A DNA stretch of 64,000 nucleotides from contig KN834767.1 in the NCBI GenBank assembly GCA_000827265.1, positions 248,001 to 312,000 of the forward strand. The letters run 5' to 3'. How positions within the stretch are numbered: the stretch's first letter is position 1; each line of letters opens with the position of its first letter. The translations under genes were made by a program, and so were the position numbers. This document shows positions 22,206 to 33,544 of the stretch, piece by piece. Below the pieces are notes generated by a model. That model was given only the letters and a program-made list of their open reading frames with translations, did no database searches and was not told the DNA's origin. The DNA comes from Collybiopsis luxurians FD-317 M1. Its lineage: Eukaryota; Basidiomycota; Agaricomycetes; Agaricales; Omphalotaceae.

Positions 22206-25200
22206 TCACTTATGGCGCGACCCGTAGTCCATTAATCTTAAAAGGTGCTTTGTCGATAATCCTTGCATATTTACCAACTGGTTTCGATCCAATGTTTCTG
22301 CGGCAAGCCTTTTCTTCTCGTCTTGAAGCTGTTAAAGATTGAGCAACAAAGTACCAACGTGAGTGAAAGTTCTTACCTGCAAAATTCGCCTCTCAACAGT
22401 CTCGACAGTGACCAGTTTATGGACCTCAACCGTCCTAGACTGTCCCATCCGATGAGCTCGAGCGAAGGCTTGCTCTTCAACTGCAGGGTTCCACCATAAG
22501 TCGAACAAAATTACATTATTACATTCGGTGAGGTTCAACCCTTCAGGAAATAAAATCAATCATGTCAGTCGGCAGTGAGTACTTGAGACTCACCAACTCC
22601 ACCGGCCTTCAATGACACCAATATAATGGTCACCGATGCATCACTCCTAAGCTCGTTCAAGGTGTCTTTTCGGCTCTGTAACCCCATTTTTCCATCCACT
22701 GGTGAATACGGTAAGCACAATAATTGTTGACACTAATCCTACACTCACATCGAACAAATCTCATTCGGTTGCGTGTCAAAAAGGGTTCAATGAGGTTAAG
22801 CATCGAGGTGAATTGGGAGAAAACAATGGTCTTTTCGTTTCCTGGTCTAGCTCTGATCTCGCGCAAGATGTCGAGCATGACGCTGATCTTCGTTGAAGCT
22901 TCATCTTTGCGGAAACTTTTTGCCATATCGATATAGTCCGAACAAGCCCTCAGATGGTCATCCGACATCCGAATGGATGCTAAAGTAAACACAATGAGTT
23001 GTTGCTCCTGCTAAAGAGATAAGGTTAACTTACTTGTTTTTACAAACCAAACATTCATCTTGCAGTGCAAACGTTTTTTCCTCTATTTCGGCGTCTTCGG
23101 CAGCATCTGAGAGTATTTGGCTCACCAAGAGGTTTGGATGAAGGCAGGCTTCGGACTTGAGGTCAAACAAGGCGCCTCGAAGGAACATATCGAAATATAC
23201 CTTGGCGAAGGCGCAAAAGAAGCACCCAAGCTGCGCTGTAAAATTGGATATTTCCGGCACCAATTTCTTTAAGTAGGTTCTCCAGAGCATGCTGCATTCG
23301 ACTCTCTAGAAGTTTGTAGAAATTACGCTCCCTCGCAGACAGATCTATGTCTCGAGTCTTGATGATCAGTCGGGGAAGTTCAAGGATCGGGCGACCATTG
23401 ACAATGTCAGTTTTCAAGCGCCGTAACATGATCTCCGCAAGGGCGCCCTGAGCCGATGTGAAATTCAGAGAAGATGGATAACATCGATGATACTTGCCTG
23501 CAATAACTTTCGGGCTTCTAGTCCATCGTAGCGTTTATGAGGTCTTTCGATGTTGCTTTGGAACCACGTTAGACTGGAGAAGTTTGCAATACCGAGAAAA
23601 CGGAACAGCGGATATAGGTCAAGGAGTTTGTTGTGTCTAGGAGACAGAAACATTATAACTGAGAGAAATATTTTGAAAGGTGTCAGAGCTTACAGGGGAG
23701 TACCGGTAAGGCACCACTTGAAAGGTGTTCGTTCAGCAATTTTGAAACTAGCTTTCGCTTTCTTGGTACCGGGGTTCCGGATTTCATGAGCTTCATCTTA
23801 AGGGACAGATCAAAATCATCCATCCAGAAAGAAGCTAAAGATGACGCATACCTAATACAACTCGAAACCAATTAACTTGATAAACACCAGCTGGCCGGTG
23901 GTTTTTCACTGTAGGCATTGAATATCAAATGACAAGCAACGACGAAAGCAAGTCACCTTCAGTGTCCTCGTAGTTGCTAGCGCCGTAATTGCTGCTCAGG
24001 ATGCCATAGGTAGTGATTACTAAGTCAGCTTTTTCCAACTTTTCAGGAGCTTGGTTAGATATTTTTCAGCTTCATTACATCAAGCAAGCACGTAGAAAAT
24101 TCTCACAGTATCGCTTCACACCATGGTAAACGATACATGTCAAATGGAGTCGACGAGCTTCCTCCTCCCACTGATGAAGTATCGAAAGGGGTCCAACGAT
24201 TCTCATTTAAATGACACAGTCAGACTTTCTAAAGCTAGTACCAAGAATCACTTACAAGGTTGGATTTACAGATGTCCCTGCGGCGCGTGCTTCAATTAAC
24301 GAGTCCTTGATTCGAACCAGCATCGCAAGAGTCTTTCCAAGCCTATTAAACATATGTCTCAGCTGTCGCTCTCAAATCGATGGACGTGGTACTTGCCCCA
24401 TCTCGTCTGCAATTATTCCTCCTGGCTTTCCGTCACTTTCCCGCTCTGCCATCCAACGTCGACCATGTACTTGGTGAGGCTTCAGAACCAGATTAGCATA
24501 TCCCAACGAAGTTTCGTTTTCTCCATATTTCCAGTCATGGTGAGTGTTGAGCATTCGAAAAACATTCTCGTCGAGTTTAGTATTGTTTGAACTCGGTACG
24601 TTCTTAGAGGGAGAGGGTGACTGGGAGTCTGGAGAAGCTGCAATGGTGTATACGGTAAGTCATTAGTAGGACAGATGAAGTAAGGACATACTTGGCGGCT
24701 TGGGAGGTTCCGAGTGGCGTGGCTTGGTACGTTTGGGAGTCGAAGTATCCAAGTTCAGAGAATGAACCTGGTCTGTGAGACTGGAAGTTGGCTCCGATTT
24801 TCGGGAAACTGGGCGGCTGTGAGTCGGAGTCGGAGAGTTTGCGGGGTAAGGATTGCGTTTATTCGAAAGGAATCCTTCTTCGTCATCTACTTCTTCAATC
24901 TTGACTCCACACGGTCTATGAGTTGATGACCCCGAAGAGCCAGGGCACGGCGAAAAGGACGGCTCTTCATCCTTGAATTCTTTCTTCACCTTGTTGCCGC
25001 TTTTTGTCGGTGTCCCTGGAGAAAAGAACGGTTGACTGCCGCCTTCTTCACCTTTGACGGTTCTCGGAGACTGGAATCTTGCTGATTCTGGTCGGCCGGA
25101 TTGCTTGTCGACTGTAACCCTCTGAGAATGGAAAGAATTAACGGATTCGAGACTACCGAATGGGCTTCCTTGAGGTGCCACACAGTAACGATTGGGCCTG

Positions 25201-25360
25201 AGTCCTTCGAGTGCCAAAGGAGATTTCTGGCGGGTTTTCTGGTGATGGCGACCATTAATGAATGTAAAATCGGCGTGGTAAGGCCACATACCGGGGGAGT
25301 TTGAAAAATTAGATCCTCCAATTCGGACTTGAGGTTCGGGTACATCTTAAACCTGTGCAT
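22206..25360 (-). CDS. SNF2-family DNA-dependent ATPase/helicase
   Basis: SNF2 ATPases translocate on DNA and remodel nucleosomes or repair intermediates. ATG at 25358-25360 starts [19 protein letters not shown]; an in-frame stop lies just upstream. A long Pro/Ser-rich N-terminus with acidic patches follows. The ATPase lobe shows [14 protein letters not shown] (Q-motif region), GGIIADEMG joined across an intron to [10 protein letters not shown] (Walker A), [35 protein letters not shown] and WCLTGTPL. Lobe 2 shows [87 protein letters not shown] and [10 protein letters not shown]. The last exon reads [12 protein letters not shown] and stops at 22206-22208. A DECL(VC) fragment between lobes does not form a RING, so Rad5/Uls1 identity is not supported. 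It is divergently transcribed from the first F-box-like gene. Confidence 0.88.
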
Positions 25361-25858
25361 CGCACATCATGAGCTTCATAACACGATCGCGCAAGTTCAG
25401 AGCGATGAGAATGATGACGAACCTTCGATTCGCTGTGGAAAGTTGCTGGTTATTCTGGGTATAGTGGTGGTTATAAAGAAACCCGTGAATGGACAAGTCA
25501 GGCTCTTTCGGTCTTTGTTTTCGGTCTTTGTTCTCAATGTTCACGTGTTCTTTCCTGATTTTGGATTCACTTGGAACGGCTTTAGCAGCATCAGTCGAGT
25601 TAAAAATTTTTGAGACTTTGAAACCAGATATGATTTAACTTTATTTGAGGAAATGCCGCGACACGACACGCGTGTTGGACGCGTTGCCTAATTGCTAGCA
25701 GACGCGTCAGTGACGCCACTTGCTAGATCACGTGATAAATAACGATAGCGGAGCCCCTAATGGCGCCTTCAATGTGTGGCACTGCTTTTGAATTCATCTT
25801 GGCGGCTGTTGGAAGGCGGCAACGAGGACAAGCAACGAGGACAAGCACCGCAGAAATA
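25361..25858. promoter_or_regulatory. divergent promoter between the SNF2 gene and F-box-like gene A
   Basis: This 500-base region separates two divergent start codons. It contains ACGCGT at 25669-25674 and 25702-25707 and a TCACGTGA palindrome at 25728-25735. ACGCGT is the fungal MluI cell-cycle box bound by MBF at G1/S; TCACGTGA is a bHLH/bZIP-type site. No gene of its own is seen. Confidence 0.55.
25669..25735. promoter_or_regulatory. cluster of ACGCGT (MCB-like) boxes and a TCACGTGA site
   Basis: ACGCGT occurs at 25669-25674 and 25702-25707, and TCACGTGA at 25728-25735. The spacing and composition resemble the cluster upstream of Cdc6 in this window. Role inferred from MBF-regulated fungal promoters. 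Confidence 0.5.
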
Positions 25859-27156
25859 ATGGACTCGAAGGTGAGATCTTGAGAAGTGCATATTTCAATG
25901 AAACAAACTTGCTCAATAACCTCTACAGCTCCAGAATGGTCTTATCAACCCCCTTTGGCTTCCAGATGATATTATTGGCCTAGTCATGGAGTTCCTTTCT
26001 GCAGAGGACCTCAAACAATGCACACTTGTTGCCAGGATATTCAGGCATTATGCTCAACCGTTACTTTTTGACTTTGTCACGGTCGATATTTCTTTGAGGG
26101 TTCTATCATTCAACTCTTTCACAATCCTACGTTGCCGCGACCTTCCTGCCTTCCTTACATCCAACCCCGATCGCGGTTTCCTCTTTAAACATCTCAAATG
26201 CACTGCGACAGTCAATGATATCACTTCTCTATACCCAGTACTTCCTTACTTCACACAACTTCGCTCGTTAACATTATCCTGTGGTCTGGCTCCGCCTTTA
26301 TTCCAGCACATGCGTTTTCAAAACTTTCCCATGCTGAAAAAGCTAGTACTGACGGATATATCATCAATCGCAGCAGTTGTGCAGAGCTTCGGGTTGATAC
26401 CCAGAGAGCACGAATGGGAAGAGCTGTCATTAACAGTGGTCAAAAACTATATCGAAAACTCCGACGACCTCCCGCCTGAACCTATTTTTCTTCCCCCCAT
26501 CCGAACTTTCAGGCTCTTCGACGCTCAAGGACGCTCTCCGATGAGCATATCTCTTCTGCTGGGCTACCTCCATCCGATGCTGACGAACCTACATCGTCTG
26601 ATAGCGTCCACGTCTGGCTTTCATTCCGCTGATATTATCCGGCTCATTGAAGATAATGTCTCTACACTCAAATCCCTCGACACCTCGCAAGTATACGACA
26701 CAGACGGTATGTTCATAGCCAACTCCCCGTGGCTTATGTCTTCTCAACTCGATGAGACTAGTTCTTCTTCCGCGGTTATTGAAGAATAACATCATGCACG
26801 ATATAGTCCTTCGTCTACCAATCGTACCCACCGCGGTGGCGAATTATCTTACAACCTTGGAAGAAATCTTCTCCGATCCACAATGCTTCGTTTCCATGCG
26901 TCAAATTTCCTTCGTCCTCAAATCTAATTATAGTTTGAATGAACTAGGAGACCATTGTGGTTTATGGGCTAGACTCTCCGAGTCCTTGAGCAGGTTTCCT
27001 AATCTTGATACAGTGACGATATTACTAGAACTATCGGAAATGATGGATTGGGACTGGTTTGAGTCGATGTCTATTAGTGCCAACGACCTGGATGTTTATC
27101 CTTCTTTCGAATCTTTAAGAAAGATGGGTCGACTGCAGGTAGCTGGAAAGACTTAG
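25859..27156 (+). CDS. F-box-like protein A, tandem copy 1
   Basis: Exon 1 is tiny: ATG at 25859 encodes only MDSK before an intron (25871-25928). Exon 2 opens LQNGLINPLWLPDDIIGLVMEFLSAEDLKQCTLVARIFRHYAQPLLF, an F-box-like helical motif in which LPDDI, EFLS and DLKQCTLV are diagnostic. A leucine-rich region follows (LPYFTQLRSLTLS, FPMLKKLVLTDIS, PMLTNLHRLIAS, STLKSLDTS). A second intron (GTATGT at about 26708, acceptor GACTAG ending about 26761) is needed to reach the last exon, which begins VLLPRLLKNNIMHD and ends at 27154-27156. F-box proteins usually recruit substrates to SCF ubiquitin ligases, but substrate here is unknown. The second copy starts about 680 bases after the stop. Confidence 0.78.
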
Positions 27157-27839
27157 AAAAAAAGAAACACCAGAATACCCATTCGTAGCGGAGGGGTCAT
27201 ATTATAATTGTAAGCGGAAGATGGATGTATTTTTTATGCCACTATGCGGGTCGTATTTTTTTGTTATGTACTTATTGGAATATGCAGTCCCGAAATTCCT
27301 TGAGAGCTTATGTCAAGATATGGCTGCAGTTCAGCTGTGGTCCGAAAATCGCCGAGCGCGAACGATGGGACGCGCGTAATGATTGCGATATGTCGATGGC
27401 GGCCGACGCTCCTCCCTATTCACTACAGGACAGTGTGCAGCCAATATGATACATGCTCCCCTCTGTTCTTTCTTCATGTTGTCATCCTTCTTTTTATGCC
27501 TATATTCGACGTCTGCCTGCATTCCCGTATCCAAAAGCAGAACACACCGCGACAGTAGCTACGACTACCTACACGGGACACAGATACGTCCTTACCACCT
27601 CAGACTGGAGCGATCCGTAACGTTCCCCGCCTTGGTACATAGTCTTACATATACGCGGTATAACAGTTTTTTTTTGAAAAAAAAATGACGGCTGTGGCCT
27701 ACGCGTCGGTGACGCCACGGTAAATTACTCGAAATCATGTGTTAGGAGAGATAAGATCAAAAGATGCCGCCTTTGACTTGCACCTGAACTTTCATCTTGA
27801 CGGCTGGCCGCTGCGTATAGGAAACTTACAGGCGCACAG
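27157..27839. other. spacer between the two F-box-like copies
   Basis: Contains the 3' UTR of copy A and the promoter of copy B. The last 140 bases resemble the promoter of copy A: ACGCGTCGGTGACGCCAC at 27701 matches ACGCGTCAGTGACGCCAC at 25702, and TTCATCTTG-CGGCTG follows in both. ORFs at 27225-27688 have no coding character. Confidence 0.6.
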
Positions 27840-29113
27840 ATGTATTCAAAGGTGAAAGGAGCACTGCTTAATGCGATTGTCTTGTTCAACGAATCCTCTA
27901 CAGCTCCAGGATGGTCTGATCAATTCTTTTTGGCTTCCAGATGATATTATCGGCCTAGTTATGGAGTTCCTTTCTGCAAAGGACCTCAAACAATGCACGC
28001 TTGTTTCCAGGATATTCAGACATTATGCTCAACCGCTACTTTTTGACCTTGTCACGGTCGATGTTTCTTTGAGGGTTCTATCATTCAACTCTTTCACCAT
28101 TCTACGTCGTCGCGACCTTCCTGCCTTCCTTACATCCAACCCCGATCGCGGTTCCCTCTTTAAACATCTCAAATGCACTGCGGCTGTCAATGATATCACT
28201 TCCCTATACCCAGTACTTCCTTACTTCACACAACTTCGCTCGTTGACAGTAACCTCCGGTTTGGCTCCGCCTTTATTCCAGCATATGCGTTTTCAGAATT
28301 TCCCCATGCTGAAAAAGCTGGTTCTGACGGACATATCATCATTAGAAGCAGTCGTACAATCCTTCGGGTCGATATCTAGAGAGCACGAATGGGAAGAGCT
28401 GTCATTATCACTGGCTAAAAATTATACCGAGAACTCCGACGACCTCCCTGAACCTATTTCTCTTTCCCCCATTCGGACTTTCAGGCTCTACGACGCTCAA
28501 TCACGCTCCCCGATGAACGTAACCTTTCTGCTGGGTTACCTCCGCCCTATGCTGACGAACCTACATCGTCTGATAGCCTCAACGTCCTTTCATTCCGCTG
28601 ATATCATCCGGCTTATCGAAGAAAATGTCTCTACGCTCAAATCCCTTGACACCTCGCAAGTATACGACGCAGACGGTACGTTCATAGCCAACTGCCTGTG
28701 TCTTACACCTTCTCATCCCGATGAGACTAGATCTGCTCCCACGGTTATTGAAGGATAACATTATGCACGACATCGTCCTTCGTTTACCAGTCCTGCCCAC
28801 TGCAGTAGCGAATTACCTTAGAGCCTTGGAAGCAATTTTCTCCGATCCGCAATGCTTCATTTTCATGCGTCAAATTTCCTTCGTCCTCAACTCCACTTAT
28901 AGTTTGATCGAACTAGGAGACCATTGTGATTTATGGACTGGACTCTCAGAGTCCTTGAGCAGGTTTCCTAATTTGGACACAGTGACAGTATCACTGGAGG
29001 TATCGGAATGGGACTGGTTTGAGTCGATGTTCATTAGCGTCAATGACCTGGATGTTTATCCAGCTTTCGACTCTCTACGAAAGATGAACCGACTTGTGGT
29101 TGCCAAGAAGTGA
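27840..29113 (+). CDS. F-box-like protein B, tandem copy 2
   Basis: Near-duplicate of the upstream gene with the same three-exon layout. Exon 1 (ATG at 27840) encodes MYSK, then an intron with donor GTGAAA and acceptor CTACAG. Exon 2 opens LQDGLINSFWLPDDIIGLVMEFLSAKDLKQCTLVSRIFRHY. The second intron begins GTACGT and ends GACTAG, and the last exon starts DLLPRLLKDNIMHD, ending at 29111-29113 with VVAKK. Most differences from copy A are conservative substitutions plus a few missing codons, for example one Pro in DDLPPEP/DDLPEP. This pattern suggests purifying selection on both copies after a fairly recent duplication. The stop is 269 bases from the stop of the convergent Cdc6 gene. Confidence 0.78.
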
Positions 29114-29382
29114 CGAGTGTCTAGGATACTAACAATTCGCGACGAAGGGCTTATATAGGAGTGAAGATATATTTTTTATACGATTCGTATCTACTTGTGT
29201 AATTATCTAAGTGCCATTTGTTGTATCATGAGGTGTCAAGCAAGAAATGATGACGAGAATCATAAGCATAAAGTATGTGCAATAATGATACGTGCATGCA
29301 TGCAGAAGGCGAATGGGTATTGGGCAAAAGAAAAAATTTAAAGGCAAGGTAGCAAAAACCCAGCCCCAAGAAAAACAAGAAG

Positions 29383-31500
29383 TCAATCATCCGAAAACGC
29401 ATCCGCGAACACTCTACTCGTGTCCTGTTTGTTCCTCTTCGTCTCAAGTGTTTTTAACTCCTTGCGAATAGCAGCATTTTCCCTGATCCAGAGCGCGTTC
29501 AGCTCTTCCCCCCTAACATCCTTCACCTGAGACTGAGCGTCACCTCCAATTCGTACCCCGAGTCCTCTTAGTACTTCATCCGCCCAAACCCCAGGCGCGA
29601 GACGTATCTCCTCCGATAATCCAAACCCAGGAGCACTGAAACTTGAGCTCGAACTCCCGCTTTTGAAAGAGGAACTTCGTCCAAAACAGACTCGTTTTTT
29701 CCTTGGGGACGTCAAACTGAGAGAGGAGGAACTCAAGACGATGAGTCCCGTGCCTTCCAGCATTCCGAGAAGATCAGCGAATTCGTTCCGAGATGCAGGG
29801 GTTGAGATGCTAACATCCCCTCCGCGTCGGAGGATATGAGAATAGAAGGCATAGAGATGGGCACCGACTACAGTGGCGGAGGAAGATGATTCGAATGGGT
29901 TTTTGAGACCATTGCTGTTATTATTGTTGGAGGGGGATGAGTTTCGCGAAGACGAAGCGTCTACGCTCAACCCAGCTTCCACTCTCTTAGCTGCTATGAG
30001 AACGGCCAGTAGAACGAGACGGGCCTGAAGACCGAGTGCAGCCGTTTTCGAGATGATTGCGCTGTTCGATGTCGTAGACGGGAGTGCGCTGGATGGAGAA
30101 GACGTGGATGCCGACGCAGATGTTTGATTGGACTTCGAAGACACGATTGTTTTTAGGGCTTCCAAGATATGTCCGGTAGTGACTGAACCTATTGATCCTG
30201 CTTCGGCGAAGAAGCTGTCATCATCTACCGTAGCAGTACTCGATGCCGAAGCAGAGGCTACCGCAAGGTCAATCGCAGCCCGCAACACCTCGAATAGGGT
30301 TCTTACATCGCCCGTTAACGTCGCGATTTTCTTCGTCAGAAGAATCAGCGTGGACAAGGGAAGGAGCTTCTTCATGGTCGCGTCGGGTGCGGTCTGGGAA
30401 CCGCCTGGTGCGGAGGGAGTAAGCAAGGCCAGACGCGATTGAAGAATCTGAAGTAGCTGGGCGGAAGTGTAGGGTGAGAAATGGAGTGTACGAATGTCTA
30501 TGAGAGACGATGCAGGAGACGAAGTGAGAGTATGGGTATTGGCAATTCCAATGACACAGAGCCGGTCAGATTTGGCTAGGTTCAAGAGAGAAGAGATTGA
30601 CTGAGGGTTGGAAGCGATGTGATCCATTTCGTCGAGCACAAGGATGCTGTCAACGCCTCATCTCAGTCATGGAGTAAGAAAAGCGAAATAAAAACACGAA
30701 CCATCGGCCAGTCGTTTCACTCAACATGGATTCGACCATCTCGCGACCTTTACCCTTGCCGGTCCCAGCTTTCCGTTTCTTGAGTAAAAGGCCATCAAAC
30801 TCATCGACGAGCCGATCCCAGAGCGCGTCGAGATTGTTCAGAGCCATGCAATTGAGATTGACAATTTTGGTTTTATCGAGCTGATCAGTAAGAGACGCGA
30901 GAATAGAGTGAATCAGCGCGGTCTTGCCGCACCCGGGAGAACCCGATATGTAGAGACTTTGAAAAGAGTCGGAGTCTGACTGGTTTATGAAAGATTCGAG
31001 AAAAGTCGTGATAATTTCGCGTTCATTCTCACGGCTGGGCAGAGAGACTGTGCTGTTGCAATTGGAACGAAACAAAGCGCGGACTCGAGCATGGAAAGGC
31101 AACAAATTTAGCGGTGTAGGAGGGGGAGTAGCAATTACAAGATTGGAGAAAGAAGTGGAAAATGAAGCGGTTCTTTTCAAAACTTAAGAACTATCAGTAG
31201 ATGTTCATTTCACGAATGTCTGTAACGCGTACCTCTGGCACGAGGCGGCGTAACGATTGATTCTGAAGTGGTACTTCGACGAAGCGCTCTGGCAGCTCTT
31301 GCACTCATCGGGGGAGAGGCATGAGTGCCATTGACCGGAGTGAATTTGAGGGGAGGAATATTTTCTTTGTTGCTGTCGCCATCGAGCACTGTGGGAGTGA
31401 CTTTGGGGCGTTTTTGGTTTGGTGTAGCCTCAGGGGTCCGGAGCTGATCAGAGGCAGAGTCCGTTTCACGAGAACGTTTGCCCAACGTTGTGGAAGGCAT
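29383..31500 (-). CDS. CDC6: Cdc6/Cdc18 replication-licensing AAA+ ATPase
   Basis: Cdc6 binds ORC at origins in G1 and loads the MCM helicase with Cdt1. The N-terminus, MPSTTLGKRSRETD, is basic and disordered and carries DSNKENIPP and Cdk-type sites such as TPPR. After a short intron comes PLNLLPFHARVRALFR and SLPSRENEREIITTFL (the sequence before the AAA+ core). Walker A is GSPGCGKTALIH and the following helix ends ILASL. After a second intron, Walker B is VLDEMDHI, sensor 1 is VIGIANTHTL, and a sensor 2 region follows DIRTLHFSPYTSAQLLQILQSRL. A Ser/Asn-rich insert (SRNSSPSNNNN) interrupts the C-terminal winged-helix part, which holds LVLLAVLIAAKRVEAGL. The stop is 29383-29385. Regulation is probably G1/S, because an ACGCGT box lies upstream. 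Confidence 0.9.
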
Positions 31501-31668
31501 CGGTGAAGATGATGGTGGAACAGAGTCAAGAGCAAGGTGGGTAAATGCCGGTCCGCAATTTTAAAATACGCGCGTGGATGAGTCACTGTTTACGCGTTTC
31601 CAGTGTCACGTGATCGAAACGCGCTTCGTTTCTCAGTGTCAGCAGCTGTCAACCTATCTGACTTTGAC
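31501..31668. promoter_or_regulatory. bidirectional promoter of Cdc6 and the nucleotidyltransferase-like gene
   Basis: The two start codons are 168 bases apart on opposite strands. The gap has ACGCGCGT at 31568-31575, ACGCGT at 31592-31597 and TCACGTGA at 31606-31613. ACGCGT is the MBF (MCB) element that drives cdc18, the Cdc6 orthologue, in fission yeast. Confidence 0.65.
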
Positions 31669-33544
31669 ATGCTCGACTCTATCTGGTTTCTTTGTTCCCT
31701 TTGTTCCATCATCTACACGGCTCTTCACTTGCTAAACAAGGTTCACAGATCCAAGGTGATGGTTGAAGCTCCTCCACAGGCCAATGAAGAATCTTCAAGA
31801 AATTCGGGGCTTCTGTATGTGCTACTTATTCAAATTTAGTCTCAGGCTAATCCAAGCCTACTCAAAAGGCCTTTACCCACTCAAAATCTGATTCTTCGGA
31901 ACCTTTCGCCTCTTGATCGTCATCGATACAGCTTGGCTTCCAGACAGGCTCATTTCGCCGTAGCTTCGTTCAATCGACAGGCTTATCGCATTGAACACAT
32001 TCTTTCACCTTATTTCAGTGAACAAGAAATCGACCTCTTCCGTCTCATCCAGCTTAAAACAGGCACTCTCATTTCGGGCTCAACTGCGTTGCAGTTTTTT
32101 GATTTATCCGTCTATGAGGATTCAGATCTCGACTTGTATATTCTTAGAGACTGGGACAAAGTCATGCAACTAGCTGGGTTTCTGATCAGTGTCTCTTACG
32201 AATACAAGCCCAGGCCAGAGCAAGCCAGATCATTACAGCAAGCATTTGAAGCCGGCAGCTCGAATGTCCCCGTACCTCATCTGGACCCGGAGTACTCTTC
32301 GAGAGACATTTGGGATGTGTATAGTTTTGTTAAAGCTTCAAATGGGAAGAAGATACAGATCATCACCTGCAAAAGAAACATTATGGAGGTCATTCTTGGA
32401 TTTCACTCTAGTGCGTTCGACGTCTTTCTCCATCGCCTTTCGAAATTGAGTCCTCTTTAGCGTGTGTTATGAATGTTATCAGTTATACACACGCCTACTC
32501 CCTTTATCCCTATGCTACTTTTCTCGATCGTCGAACCGTCGTCATATCACCAGTCAAATCCAATAGACTTCGAGCGTTCGCCAAATATGCCGAACGTGGC
32601 TGGCGTACCGCCTTTATTCCTTCCAAAAACGATGCTATGCGCTCTCGGTCAGAGTTCCGCGATACTGCCCGATGCGTAGGTGACTCAAGTTGTTGGATCA
32701 TTGCCCTTGCTCCTGTACAACATACGCTCTCTTTGGGGAATTCGGGAAATGTTTCTCCATCTGTGGATCCTGTTCGCGCCAATTCGTGGTATACGATCCT
32801 TACTGAAGCTGGTCAAACACAAATTGGATTTCAAGTCTTGACTACATCACCGGATGAGCGTAACCGAAATATGGTGCATTCGTTCACATTCCCCTCGATT
32901 CCTTACAAGCTGAGGAACGATTATTCTACTCTTCTCCTTGGAGAAAGTCCGGAACGCTTCACTGGCCAACGGTGAATTCCTTTTACTTCGAATGCTCGCT
33001 TATCTGACTTCTTGAAACGTTGTAGCTCGACCGACGGTATCGTTAGACTTATTCACGCGGAGTTCGACGCCGAGCCTGACGCTATCGCTGAATATGCCCG
33101 GAAACTCGTCTTTGAAGCTCTTGTCTCGATGCCTGTGTTCCTGAACTTGGAAGGAAAGCGTCTGAGTCCGACCCTCTACAGTTCTGTCATGCTCGTTCGA
33201 CAACTCCAGGTCACTTTCACGATGTTCCGCCAAGACCCGCATGTGAGTTATCCTTCCCTAACTCTCTCCCATTCCGCCTCGCGACTCACGTTCGACTCGT
33301 CTAGTGCTCAATAACCTTCCGAATCGATTCGAGTGGTCAAATCTGGTCTTTTGTCGTTATCACTCTTCCGCCAAATCACCCACGGCATCTGATTACCGCT
33401 TTACGCAACTCGATTGATAATTTCACGTTAAAACACCTTATGCAGCATCGAGTGTGGATAACGTTTTTTAATGGGACCCATGAGCTTGATTTGTGGCACT
33501 CGAGAGCGCGAGATAGTTCGGCGAATTATAGGGGGGGATCTTAA
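31669..33544 (+). CDS. F-box-like/MNT-type nucleotidyltransferase family protein
   Basis: ATG at 31669 starts MLDSIWFLCSLCSIIYTALHLL, a hydrophobic segment; an in-frame ATG at 31747 region would avoid it. After an intron the protein reads LPTQNLILRNLSPLDRHRYSLASRQAHF, an F-box-like helix. The core is GTLISGSTALQFFDLSVYEDSDLDLYI: a GS motif followed about 16 residues later by DLDLY, as in MNT-fold nucleotidyltransferases. The joined exon boundary ILGFHS-TCVMNVISYTHAYSLYPYATF needs the intron GTGCGTTCGAC...CTCTTTAG. Further exons run through GWRTAFIPSKNDAMRSR and end NYRGGS with TAA at 33542-33544. This family is widespread in Agaricomycetes, often in many copies; no activity is documented to my knowledge. 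Divergent from Cdc6. Confidence 0.7.

Noticed and set aside
23030..23060. RING finger in the SNF2 protein (DECLVCK)
   Set aside because: Only one CxxC pair is visible and the following exon continues with helicase lobe 2; splicing probably removes the second cysteine.
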